Source: JBBQFC01 sp038321615
GTDB taxonomy: Bacteria > Bacteroidota > Bacteroidia > Flavobacteriales_D > Cryomorphaceae
DNA: 21,726 nt
Assembly (NCBI GenBank): GCA_038321615.1
Contig: JBBQFC010000055.1
Span: 1 to 21,726 of the forward strand
Reading direction: 5' to 3'
The position numbers were made by a program, and so were the translations under genes. How positions within the stretch are numbered: the first letter of the stretch is position 1; each line of letters begins with the position of its first letter. Positions 15,352 to 21,726 of this stretch are shown in pieces. Below the pieces are notes generated by a model that was given only the letters and a program-made list of their open reading frames with translations, was not told where the DNA came from and ran no database searches.

Positions 15352-17109
15352 ATGAAATCAATTTATTCCATTTTTGTATTCGTAGCAGCTCTTTTCTGGC
15401 ATCCGTTAAATGCACAGCTATCAGAAGGCCTTTTAATTCACTACTCCCTAAACGGTAATTTAAACGACGTTTCCGGCAATAACTACAACGGAACTACCCT
15501 TGGTTCTGTCAGCTATGTGTCCGATTATACGAGCAATGCAGAATCTGCTCTATTTGCAAATGGAGTTGACCGCTATGTCGATTTTCCCGAAGATCCAGCT
15601 TTGGAAGTCGATTTTCCATTAACACTTTCTGCAAGGGTTAATTTCAATGGAATTTCAGGAACTCAAATTATCGCAACCACCGATTTCGCAACCAACGTTC
15701 ATAGTGGTGCTTGGCTGCAAGTTTCCACAAATGGATTAATTACCGCAGCCTTCGGAAACGGCTCACCCAACGGAGGATTTAATTCTGTCAGTAGAAGAAA
15801 TAAGTTTGGCAATTTCTCCCTTCAAACAAATACTTGGTATCAAGTAACAGCCATTTTTAACGGCCCAAACGATATTGATATCTTTATCGGTTGTGAATTA
15901 CTCACGGGTTTTTATGAAGGATTTGCCACTTCAATTGGTTATACAGATGCCCCAGGTTCATTATGCAGAAAAAGGGCAAATCCAAACCCTACCCCACCCT
16001 TCTACCTCAACGGCGCCATCGACGATTTCCGTTACTGGGACAGAGCCCTGACCGAAGAAGAAATTACCATTCTTTGCAATGAAGAAGAAGTGGTCGATGC
16101 TCCTTGCAACCTTTTCCAGTATTTTTTAGCTGATTTAGGTGCCGACGGCAACACCACTATTTACGGTCTCGAATTTGCTGACGAAATAGCGCAATTGACG
16201 CCAATTACAACGCTCGACGCCGAAGCCCATATAGCCTACAACGGTGAAACCGGCTTAATCTACGCCTTTGATAAACTCAATGGTGCTTACCGGACGGTTA
16301 ATCCTGCAACAGGAATACAAGGTTTGATACAAAACCTTGATCTAGCTGTCACCGAAATCACAGGTGCAGCCACGGCTGATAACGGCGACATCCTGATCAT
16401 GAGCCAATCCATGAATCAAATATTTAGAGTGGATCCGAATTCAGGCTCCGTCAGTGTGCACGACGCTTACGCGCCTCTCCTGGGCGGCGATTTGGTGTTC
16501 GGTGCTGTTCAAGGTTTTGGTGGCGATCTGTATAATACCTACTTCGCCACTCGTGAAGGCAATGGAGGTGTTTATGGGGCCGTTCCTTCTGCCGATGGCG
16601 CTGATATTCTTCTTGTCAATGCCCCTGCGCTTGTAACCGGAATGGCTGTTACTGAAAATTTAGAACTGATATTTACGGAGCGTGATTCCGAATTTTTGAC
16701 GCTCTACAATATCCAAAGTGAAATGACATCGGGCTTAGCTTTAATGCTTAATGATCAGCCCTTCATAACGAGCGATGGTGATCTGGCTTCGGGCTGCACA
16801 CTGCCCACAAACAATTCACCCACCGACGCTGTACTCACCGAGCAGCCTTTTGAGCTCACAGCCTATCCAAACCCCACTTCCGGAAATACCATAGCTTTCG
16901 AATTTCAATTGAATCTGGAAGACGAAGTAAGCATTCAAATTACTTCGACCCGGGGTGAATTAATGCAAAACCTGTCGTCGGGTTTGCTCGATCCGAAAAC
17001 GGTACATAAGCTGGTGGCTGATATCAGCTCACTGCCAAACGGTATCTATCTCTATCGATTGATGGGTAAAACAGTGACCGAAAATGGGAAGTTTATGGTT
17101 ACCCGATAA
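15352..17109 (+). CDS. Secreted LamG-domain protein with T9SS type A sorting domain
   Basis: This is a 585-residue exported protein. A signal peptide (MKSIYSIFVF start, cleavage after LNA at about 21) decides the ATG at 15352; an upstream TTG at 15322 would spoil it. Residues about 25-245 form a LamG/concanavalin A-like sandwich (LIHYSLNGNLNDVSGNNYNG near the start, GAIDDFRYWDRALTEEEI at the end). Residues about 252-485 form a second domain that looks like a partial beta-propeller (GLIYAFDKLNGAYRTVNPAT) and recurs in the protein at the right end of the window. The C-terminal 85 residues are a type A sorting domain: TAYPNPTSG at 503-511, then LPNGIYLYRL and GKFMVTR. It should cross the outer membrane by T9SS and be released or attached to the surface. 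A carbohydrate- or protein-binding role is possible. Confidence 0.88.
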   Translation: MKSIYSIFVFVAALFWHPLNAQLSEGLLIHYSLNGNLNDVSGNNYNGTTLGSVSYVSDYTSNAESALFANGVDRYVDFPEDPALEVDFPLTLSARVNFNGISGTQIIATTDFATNVHSGAWLQVSTNGLITAAFGNGSPNGGFNSVSRRNKFGNFSLQTNTWYQVTAIFNGPNDIDIFIGCELLTGFYEGFATSIGYTDAPGSLCRKRANPNPTPPFYLNGAIDDFRYWDRALTEEEITILCNEEEVVDAPCNLFQYFLADLGADGNTTIYGLEFADEIAQLTPITTLDAEAHIAYNGETGLIYAFDKLNGAYRTVNPATGIQGLIQNLDLAVTEITGAATADNGDILIMSQSMNQIFRVDPNSGSVSVHDAYAPLLGGDLVFGAVQGFGGDLYNTYFATREGNGGVYGAVPSADGADILLVNAPALVTGMAVTENLELIFTERDSEFLTLYNIQSEMTSGLALMLNDQPFITSDGDLASGCTLPTNNSPTDAVLTEQPFELTAYPNPTSGNTIAFEFQLNLEDEVSIQITSTRGELMQNLSSGLLDPKTVHKLVADISSLPNGIYLYRLMGKTVTENGKFMVTR

Positions 17110-17151
17110 GCTGCATTATCGATCGCTTCATCATGCCGACGGTCAAAAAGC

Positions 17152-18318
17152 TTACGCTTTATTGGCATATTGCTCCACGTCTTTAGCGCTTATAGCAGTG
17201 CCGCAAAGAATAGTAAGTCGCTCAATCACATTGCGGAGTTCGCGTATATTACCTGTCCAGTTTATGGCTTTCAGCGCTTCATAAGCCGACTGATCAAAAC
17301 TACGAGAAGCTCCACCTTGGTCTTTGGTGATGACATTTAAAAAGTGATCGGCCAATATGGGGATATCCCCTTGGCGCTCATTGAGCGATGGCACAGGTAT
17401 TAAAATCACACTTAATCGATGAAACAAATCTTCGCGAAACCGACCCGCTGCGATCTCTTCTTGCAGGTTTTTGTTAGTAGCAGCGATAACCCTTACATCG
17501 ACCTTAATCTCCTTGTCGCCACCCACTCGTGTAATCCTATTCTCTTGCAATGCACGGAGCACCTTGGCTTGAGCCGAAGGACTCATGTCGCCGATTTCAT
17601 CGAGAAAGAGTGTACCGCCATCGGCCAATTCAAATTTGCCTTTGCGATCTTTGATGGCCGAAGTGAACGCACCTTTTTCATGGCCAAATAATTCGCTTTC
17701 GATCAATTCGGAAGGAATAGCCGCGCAGTTTACTTCAATAAAAGGGGACTTCGCACGCGAACCATGATCGTGAAGTTGGCGGGCGACTAATTCCTTTCCT
17801 GAACCATTGGGACCGGTAATGAGCACCCTCGCCATGCTCGGAGCTACTTTAGCGATCATTTCTTTGATTCGCATAATCGGCTCCGACTCGCCAATAATAT
17901 CCGATCCTTTGATCAGGCTAATTTTTTTGCGAAGTGTTTTGGTTTCCTGTTCTAATTGAGATCGATCGAGCGCATTGCGAAGGGTCACAAGCGTACGGTT
18001 TAAATCCAGAGGTTTTTCGATGAAATCATAAGCGCCAAGCTTTATAGCCTCTACCGCCGTTTCGATATTGCCATGGCCAGAAATCATTACAATCGGCGTA
18101 TCGATTCCCGCTTCTATGGCCTTCTGCAACACTTCCATGCCATCCATTTTCGGCATTTTTATATCGCAAAGCACTACATCGTAGCTGTTATCCTTAATTT
18201 TCTGCAAAGCCGAAGGGCCGTCTTCAGCCAGATCGACAGCAAACTTTTCAAATTCTAAAATTTCCTTTAAGGTATTGCGGATACTGCGCTCGTCGTCGAC
18301 GACTAAGATTCGGGTCAT
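17152..18318 (-). CDS. NtrC-family response regulator lacking a DNA-binding domain
   Basis: This 388-residue regulator has an N-terminal receiver domain (acidic D8-D9, phospho-acceptor D52 in CDIKMPKMDG, S80, K102) and a sigma-54 activating AAA+ domain. The AAA+ domain has Walker A GPNGSGKE at 169-176, the sigma-54 loop at 216-221, Walker B GGTLFLDEIGDM at 234-245 and FREDLFHRLSV with the arginine finger region. The chain stops after the AAA+ lid (NIRELRNVIERLTIL and about 20 more residues) with no Fis-type helix-turn-helix. The loop reads GAFTSA where GAFTGA is usual; this may be a lineage norm. Regulators of this form could act without enhancer binding. The gene begins three bases after the Ppx/GppA stop, so the two share a transcript. 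No histidine kinase is adjacent. Confidence 0.92.
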   Translation of the reverse strand: MTRILVVDDERSIRNTLKEILEFEKFAVDLAEDGPSALQKIKDNSYDVVLCDIKMPKMDGMEVLQKAIEAGIDTPIVMISGHGNIETAVEAIKLGAYDFIEKPLDLNRTLVTLRNALDRSQLEQETKTLRKKISLIKGSDIIGESEPIMRIKEMIAKVAPSMARVLITGPNGSGKELVARQLHDHGSRAKSPFIEVNCAAIPSELIESELFGHEKGAFTSAIKDRKGKFELADGGTLFLDEIGDMSPSAQAKVLRALQENRITRVGGDKEIKVDVRVIAATNKNLQEEIAAGRFREDLFHRLSVILIPVPSLNERQGDIPILADHFLNVITKDQGGASRSFDQSAYEALKAINWTGNIRELRNVIERLTILCGTAISAKDVEQYANKA

Positions 18319-18321
18319 GGA

Positions 18322-19254
18322 TTATAAATTTCCTTTCAAAACATCAAAAAGCACACCTTCCTTCAGCGAATACCGCGACAGCCGCGCGCTTTCAAATGGT
18401 AAATGCTTAAACATAAGGCGCACAAATAGGGCAGAAAGCACAATCATATTTACCCGCAATGGCAGCATACCGGGCATCATTTCGCGTTGGTGGCGAGTAC
18501 TCCTTATTAAGGTATCGAGCTCAGAGCGAAGGGCTGCCTTTTCCAACGGCCAACTGGGCTGCTCTAGTTGAATCTCATAATCTCCTTTTCGCATGGAGAG
18601 CAAATCGGAGAAAGTATCGAAGGAGCCCGAGCTACCAATTAAGCCTTTTACCTTCCATTCAGCGGCGGCTTTATACATATCGACCAGCTGTACATCGAGA
18701 AAAGATTCTACCCTTGCGATGGTTTCGGGAGAAATGGGGTCTTCGGGATTAAATTTTTCGAGCAATCTACTTACCCCAAGTTCGTAACTTCGTTTCCAGA
18801 AAATTTCATCTTCATTGCAGATGATAAATTCGGTGCTCCCGCCACCAATGTCCATTACCAACTGAGCTTCCTGGCTAAGCGAACCAGAAAGCTGTACGCC
18901 GTGGTAAATCATTTCCGCTTCCCGATCTCCACTTATTATATGTATGGTAATGCCCAGGGTTTCCTTTACTTTCTCAACAAACTGTGCCCCGTTTGAAGCA
19001 CTGCGAATAGCCGAAGTAGCAAAGGCCAGAACCCGATCGCAGTATTGGTTTTGTATAGCGGCCAATTGAGCTTGAAGCGCCACAAATGCACGCTCCATGG
19101 CGGCTTCGGTTATGTAGTTGCGCTCGAATCCTCCCTCGCCTAATTTAACGCCCACTTTCGACCGATACAATGGTTTGTACCCGCCTCGATCGTCAATCTC
19201 GGCAATTAGCAGGTTGAAGGTGTTTGAACCCAGATCGATAATTCCAATTTTCAT
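18322..19254 (-). CDS. Ppx/GppA family phosphatase
   Basis: This 310-residue protein belongs to the exopolyphosphatase/pppGpp phosphohydrolase family of the actin-like ASKHA fold. The first phosphate loop is IIDLGSNTFNLLIAEI at residues 5-20 and the second is MDIGGGSTEFI at about 130. SAIRSASNG and SSGSFDTFSD are further family stretches. At about 310 residues it is the short form without the C-terminal HD-like domain found in E. coli Ppx (513). It may hydrolyse polyphosphate or (p)ppGpp; which one cannot be told. I chose the ATG at 19254 because MKIGIIDLGS is the usual start; an upstream ATG at 19308 adds 18 atypical residues. It leads a two-gene operon with the response regulator. Confidence 0.9.
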   Translation of the reverse strand: MKIGIIDLGSNTFNLLIAEIDDRGGYKPLYRSKVGVKLGEGGFERNYITEAAMERAFVALQAQLAAIQNQYCDRVLAFATSAIRSASNGAQFVEKVKETLGITIHIISGDREAEMIYHGVQLSGSLSQEAQLVMDIGGGSTEFIICNEDEIFWKRSYELGVSRLLEKFNPEDPISPETIARVESFLDVQLVDMYKAAAEWKVKGLIGSSGSFDTFSDLLSMRKGDYEIQLEQPSWPLEKAALRSELDTLIRSTRHQREMMPGMLPLRVNMIVLSALFVRLMFKHLPFESARLSRYSLKEGVLFDVLKGNL

Positions 19255-19603
19255 GTGTGCGTAAGGCTGAGCGCTAAAGGTAGAATTTTTACCATCTGGC
19301 GAGCGCATGCATACCTGTAGAGAAATATTTCCGTGATCCAGAAGGTCATATTTAATTGGTCAACCTGGCTAAATTAATTATCTCAAAAATGCCCAGTTTA
19401 GCGACCAATACCGTAAACGGCCGATGTTTTCATCACCAATTTTCGCTAGGACGCTGAAAATTTTCCACGAACGCTTGTTTTTTGCCGACGAAAAAGATTA
19501 CATTTGCGCAAACTTTGAGTAAAAGCACACTCTGAAAAAACCGAAGTGCTTGATTTAAAGATATCTTTTTAACCAGTATTATTTTAACCAAAACAGAAAA
19601 ACA
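19255..19603. other. Intergenic region between divergent operons
   Basis: No gene is seen. It contains a good plus-strand promoter (19475-19506) and, on the minus strand, TACCTTTA at 19275-19282, one base off TAnnTTTG and 21 bases before the chosen ppx start. The remainder is AT-rich without obvious repeats. Confidence 0.5.
19475..19506 (+). promoter_or_regulatory. Bacteroidota-type promoter for the secreted protein pair
   Basis: TTG at 19475-19477 and TACATTTG at 19499-19506 (TAnnTTTG) are 21 bases apart. The -7 box lies 97 bases before the ATG at 19604. Confidence 0.55.
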
Positions 19604-19981
19604 ATGAAAACAGGTTTAAAAATGCTACTCTTCGTAGGATTCTTTTCCATTTGTACTGTAGCAATGTCTCAGTCAAGCGGTTTACAAGTTTCCGATAATG
19701 GAGCAATTGTACTCGACGAAACGCAGCCGTTAAAGTCGAGCTATGTAATGCCCGCGTCCGCATTCAATTTTGCAACGCAGGAACAAGCCATTGCCTATTT
19801 TGCTCAAAAGCACACGGAAATGGTGGCTTACCGCCCAGTGATGCAAAACGGTGAGATTATGGTTTTCCTTCAAGTAAACCGTCAGCCAACCTGGTCTGCC
19901 GCCGATTGGAATGCATACTTCGCCGCCAATAAGGTGCGCAATACACAGAGTATTAACCAATCTTCAACTACCAACCAATGA
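19604..19981 (+). CDS. Small secreted protein of unknown function
   Basis: This 125-residue protein has a clear signal peptide (MKTGLKMLLFVGFFSICTVA, cleavage after AMS at about 22). The mature part of about 100 residues contains a compact central stretch (FATQEQAIAYFAQKHTEMVA, then MVFLQVNRQPTWSAADWNAY) and ends in a Ser/Thr/Asn/Gln-rich tail, NTQSINQSSTTNQ. No cysteine is left after the signal peptide, no lipobox is seen, and there is no sorting domain. I do not recognise a family. Its stop overlaps the ATG of the next gene by four bases (ATGA), so the two are translated together and the small protein may assist or accompany the large one. Confidence 0.8.
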   Translation: MKTGLKMLLFVGFFSICTVAMSQSSGLQVSDNGAIVLDETQPLKSSYVMPASAFNFATQEQAIAYFAQKHTEMVAYRPVMQNGEIMVFLQVNRQPTWSAADWNAYFAANKVRNTQSINQSSTTNQ

Positions 19982-21726
19982 AAAAGTTTTACACGATTTT
20001 AAGCGTTGTTGCTGCCACACTCTTGTCATTTGAGTCTTCAGCACAACTTTTAGTAACACCGAGCAATAATGCCACTGCACTCGCCAATACCCTTATCGGC
20101 GAGGCAAGCGGGGTTACTATTCTATCAGCCACTTATACAGGTGGTTCATTATCTTCGGGATCCTTTTCGGGCGGAGCATTCGGTATCACAGAAGGAATCA
20201 TTCTTACTTCCGGTGCAGCCACTAACGCCATCGGACCAAATAATGGAGAAGGTACTTCAGCTAATTCTGGTACACCAGGAGATCCCGACCTAGATTTGCT
20301 GTCTGCCCCTTTTCTCACGCAGAATGCGGCAATTTTGGAAATCTCCTTTGTTCCAGATGGTGATGTTTTAGAATTCACCTACGTTTTTGGATCGGAAGAA
20401 TACAATGAATTTGTTTGCTCTTCATTCAACGATGTTTTCGCATTCTTTGTAAGCGGAGGTATCTACAGCAATACGAACATTGCCCTGCTTCCCGGTACCG
20501 TTCCTCCTGTACCAGTTACTATCAACAATGTAAATAACGGTTCCATAGGGAGCGCCGGCTCGGCTGGCAATTGCACCGCAGCACAGCTTGCGAATGCCGC
20601 TTTCTTTGTAGATAATGCAGGCGGTTTAAATACCCAGTATGACGGTTACACAGTGCCGCTTAGCGCAAACATTGTTGTAGTCCCCGGAGTTACCTACACC
20701 ATTCGATTGGCGATAGCCGACGCCGGAGACGGCAATTTGGATTCTGGTGTTTTTATCGAAGGCGATAGCTTTGTATCATTCGTTTGCGACATAAATGCTG
20801 GGGAAATCTCCACATCTAGCCCGACAAACTTATGTATAGATCAGAATCCAGAGCCAATTGATGTGACCCTAAGCGGAAATATTGACGGCGAATTCTCACA
20901 ATGGGTTATTACTGATTTGGATGGCGAAATTTTGGCACTTCCAGCAATGGGTCCCTTTGACCTTAGCGGAGCCGGAGTAGGTACATGCCTTATCTGGAAT
21001 CTTACTTGGACAGGCTCACTGTTTGGGCTGGAAGTTGGAAGTGCGCTTGCAAACATCTCGGGAGCTTGCTTCGATTTGTCGAATTCTATCGAAGTAGTGC
21101 GTCAAGAATGCAATATACCAGGAGAAGGTTGCACCGATGAAGCGGCCTGTAATTTCGACCCATCTGCGGAAGATGACGATGATTCTTGCGTATATGCTGA
21201 TGGGCCTTGTGAAGTATGTAACGACAATGGTGGTGTGGACAATAACGACGCCGATGGCGACGGTGTGTGTGACGCGGACGAAGTACCTGGCTGTACTAAC
21301 ACGCTGGCTTGCAACTTCAACGAAGAAGCTACCGATGACGATGACACATGTATCCTTAACGGGACCATTTGTTCACTCGAAGATGGTTCTACCGGAACAC
21401 TCATTGATTGCGAATGTACACCCGTTATCCCTGGCGAATGTGTGGACTATGGTTACTACCTGGCCGACATCCTCGCCGGTGGTACTACTAACATCTACGA
21501 CCTCGATATTACAGGTGCAGGCGCAGCAATGAGCCTTATTGCCACCAGCGAAATTGAAGTACACATTGCTTTCAACGAAATGGACAAATTGATCTACGCC
21601 GTAAGTAAAGCCGATGGATCGTACCGCACGCTTGACCCTGCTACCAGCGTTTGGGGTGCCAACACCTTAATCGGTGCCAGTGTACAACAAATAGTAGGTG
21701 CTGCGATCAATGCCGATGGCAAACTC
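19978..21726 (+). CDS. Choice-of-anchor-L surface protein, 3' end beyond the window
   Basis: The frame runs 583 codons from ATG at 19978 to the right edge without a stop, so the protein is partial. A signal peptide (MKKFYTILSV start, SSA before Q23) directs export. Residues about 25-270 match the choice-of-anchor-L domain (FGITEGIILTSGAATNAIGP; DPDLDLL; TYVFGSEEYNEFVCSSFNDV). Residues about 280-380 form a module ending SGACFDLSNSIEVVR. Two GCTD-type repeats follow (GCTDEAACNFDPSAEDDDDS at 384 and GCTNTLACNF at 438), with a calcium-binding thrombospondin type 3-like DADGDGVCD at 424-432 between them. From Cys488 a domain homologous to that of the LamG protein upstream begins and is cut by the edge. 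A T9SS sorting domain is expected further on but is not visible. Confidence 0.88.
   Translation, partial: MKKFYTILSVVAATLLSFESSAQLLVTPSNNATALANTLIGEASGVTILSATYTGGSLSSGSFSGGAFGITEGIILTSGAATNAIGPNNGEGTSANSGTPGDPDLDLLSAPFLTQNAAILEISFVPDGDVLEFTYVFGSEEYNEFVCSSFNDVFAFFVSGGIYSNTNIALLPGTVPPVPVTINNVNNGSIGSAGSAGNCTAAQLANAAFFVDNAGGLNTQYDGYTVPLSANIVVVPGVTYTIRLAIADAGDGNLDSGVFIEGDSFVSFVCDINAGEISTSSPTNLCIDQNPEPIDVTLSGNIDGEFSQWVITDLDGEILALPAMGPFDLSGAGVGTCLIWNLTWTGSLFGLEVGSALANISGACFDLSNSIEVVRQECNIPGEGCTDEAACNFDPSAEDDDDSCVYADGPCEVCNDNGGVDNNDADGDGVCDADEVPGCTNTLACNFNEEATDDDDTCILNGTICSLEDGSTGTLIDCECTPVIPGECVDYGYYLADILAGGTTNIYDLDITGAGAAMSLIATSEIEVHIAFNEMDKLIYAVSKADGSYRTLDPATSVWGANTLIGASVQQIVGAAINADGKL

Noticed and set aside
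17145..17160. Minus-strand hairpin AAAGC-GTAA-GCTTT followed by T residues at the end of the response regulator
   Set aside because: The stem is only five pairs, AT-rich and overlaps the stop codon; too weak to call a terminator.
19255..19308. 18-residue N-terminal extension of the Ppx/GppA protein from an upstream ATG
   Set aside because: The family start is MKIGIIDLGS at 19254; the extension is polar, unlike the family, and would absorb the near-consensus -7 box.
19297..19310. Sigma-54-like promoter (TGGC...GC) upstream of the Ppx/GppA gene
   Set aside because: The spacing between GG and GC is 9 bases where 10 is required, and it lies on the plus strand, pointing away from ppx.

Overview
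The window looks like a chromosomal segment of a Bacteroidota bacterium, most likely a marine or aquatic member of the Flavobacteriales. The evidence is a type IX secretion (T9SS) type A sorting domain, a choice-of-anchor-L surface protein with GCTD-type repeats, a DUF4834-YfhO gene pair, a CarB that lacks the C-terminal allosteric domain, and several matches to the Bacteroidota sigma factor -7 box TAnnTTTG. No rRNA, tRNA or CRISPR array was found.

Region 1 (1-3855): carB with its upstream box, then a decayed antisense GxxExxY gene (one frameshift plus one in-frame stop), then about 300 bp of CTCTGTG-type non-coding repeats. Region 2 (3803-6843): a promoter, a DUF4834 small protein and YfhO, followed by a 16-codon relic of a glycosyltransferase whose ATG overlaps the yfhO stop. 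Region 3 (6873-11002, minus strand): a tight four-gene glycan operon, in transcription order glycosyltransferase, wecB, PIG-L deacetylase and LpxD-like acyltransferase. A nearly perfect 17-bp inverted repeat lies in the relic glycosyltransferase at one end and in the intact glycosyltransferase at the other. Inverting the segment between the two copies would put the operon in frame directly behind yfhO.

Region 4 (11215-12136): an IS66-family remnant (intact tnpA, truncated tnpB, no transposase tnpC) running into four exact-length 68-bp tandem repeats that alternate as a 136-bp dimer and each carry a hairpin, with one degenerate inverted copy further on. Region 5 (12168-14884, minus): an HTTM-like multipass membrane protein with an overlapping small membrane-anchored partner, and a family 4 type glycosyltransferase. 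Region 6 (15352-21726): a secreted LamG/T9SS protein, an HTH-less NtrC-type response regulator with a Ppx/GppA phosphatase on the opposite strand, and a secreted pair made of a small unknown protein and a large choice-of-anchor-L protein that runs off the right edge. The LamG protein and the last protein share a homologous domain.

Taken together, much of the window concerns the cell envelope: glycan building and N-acyl editing (glycosyltransferases, WecB, PIG-L, LpxD-like, YfhO) and T9SS-type surface proteins, with signs of rearrangement between 6.8 and 12.2 kb.
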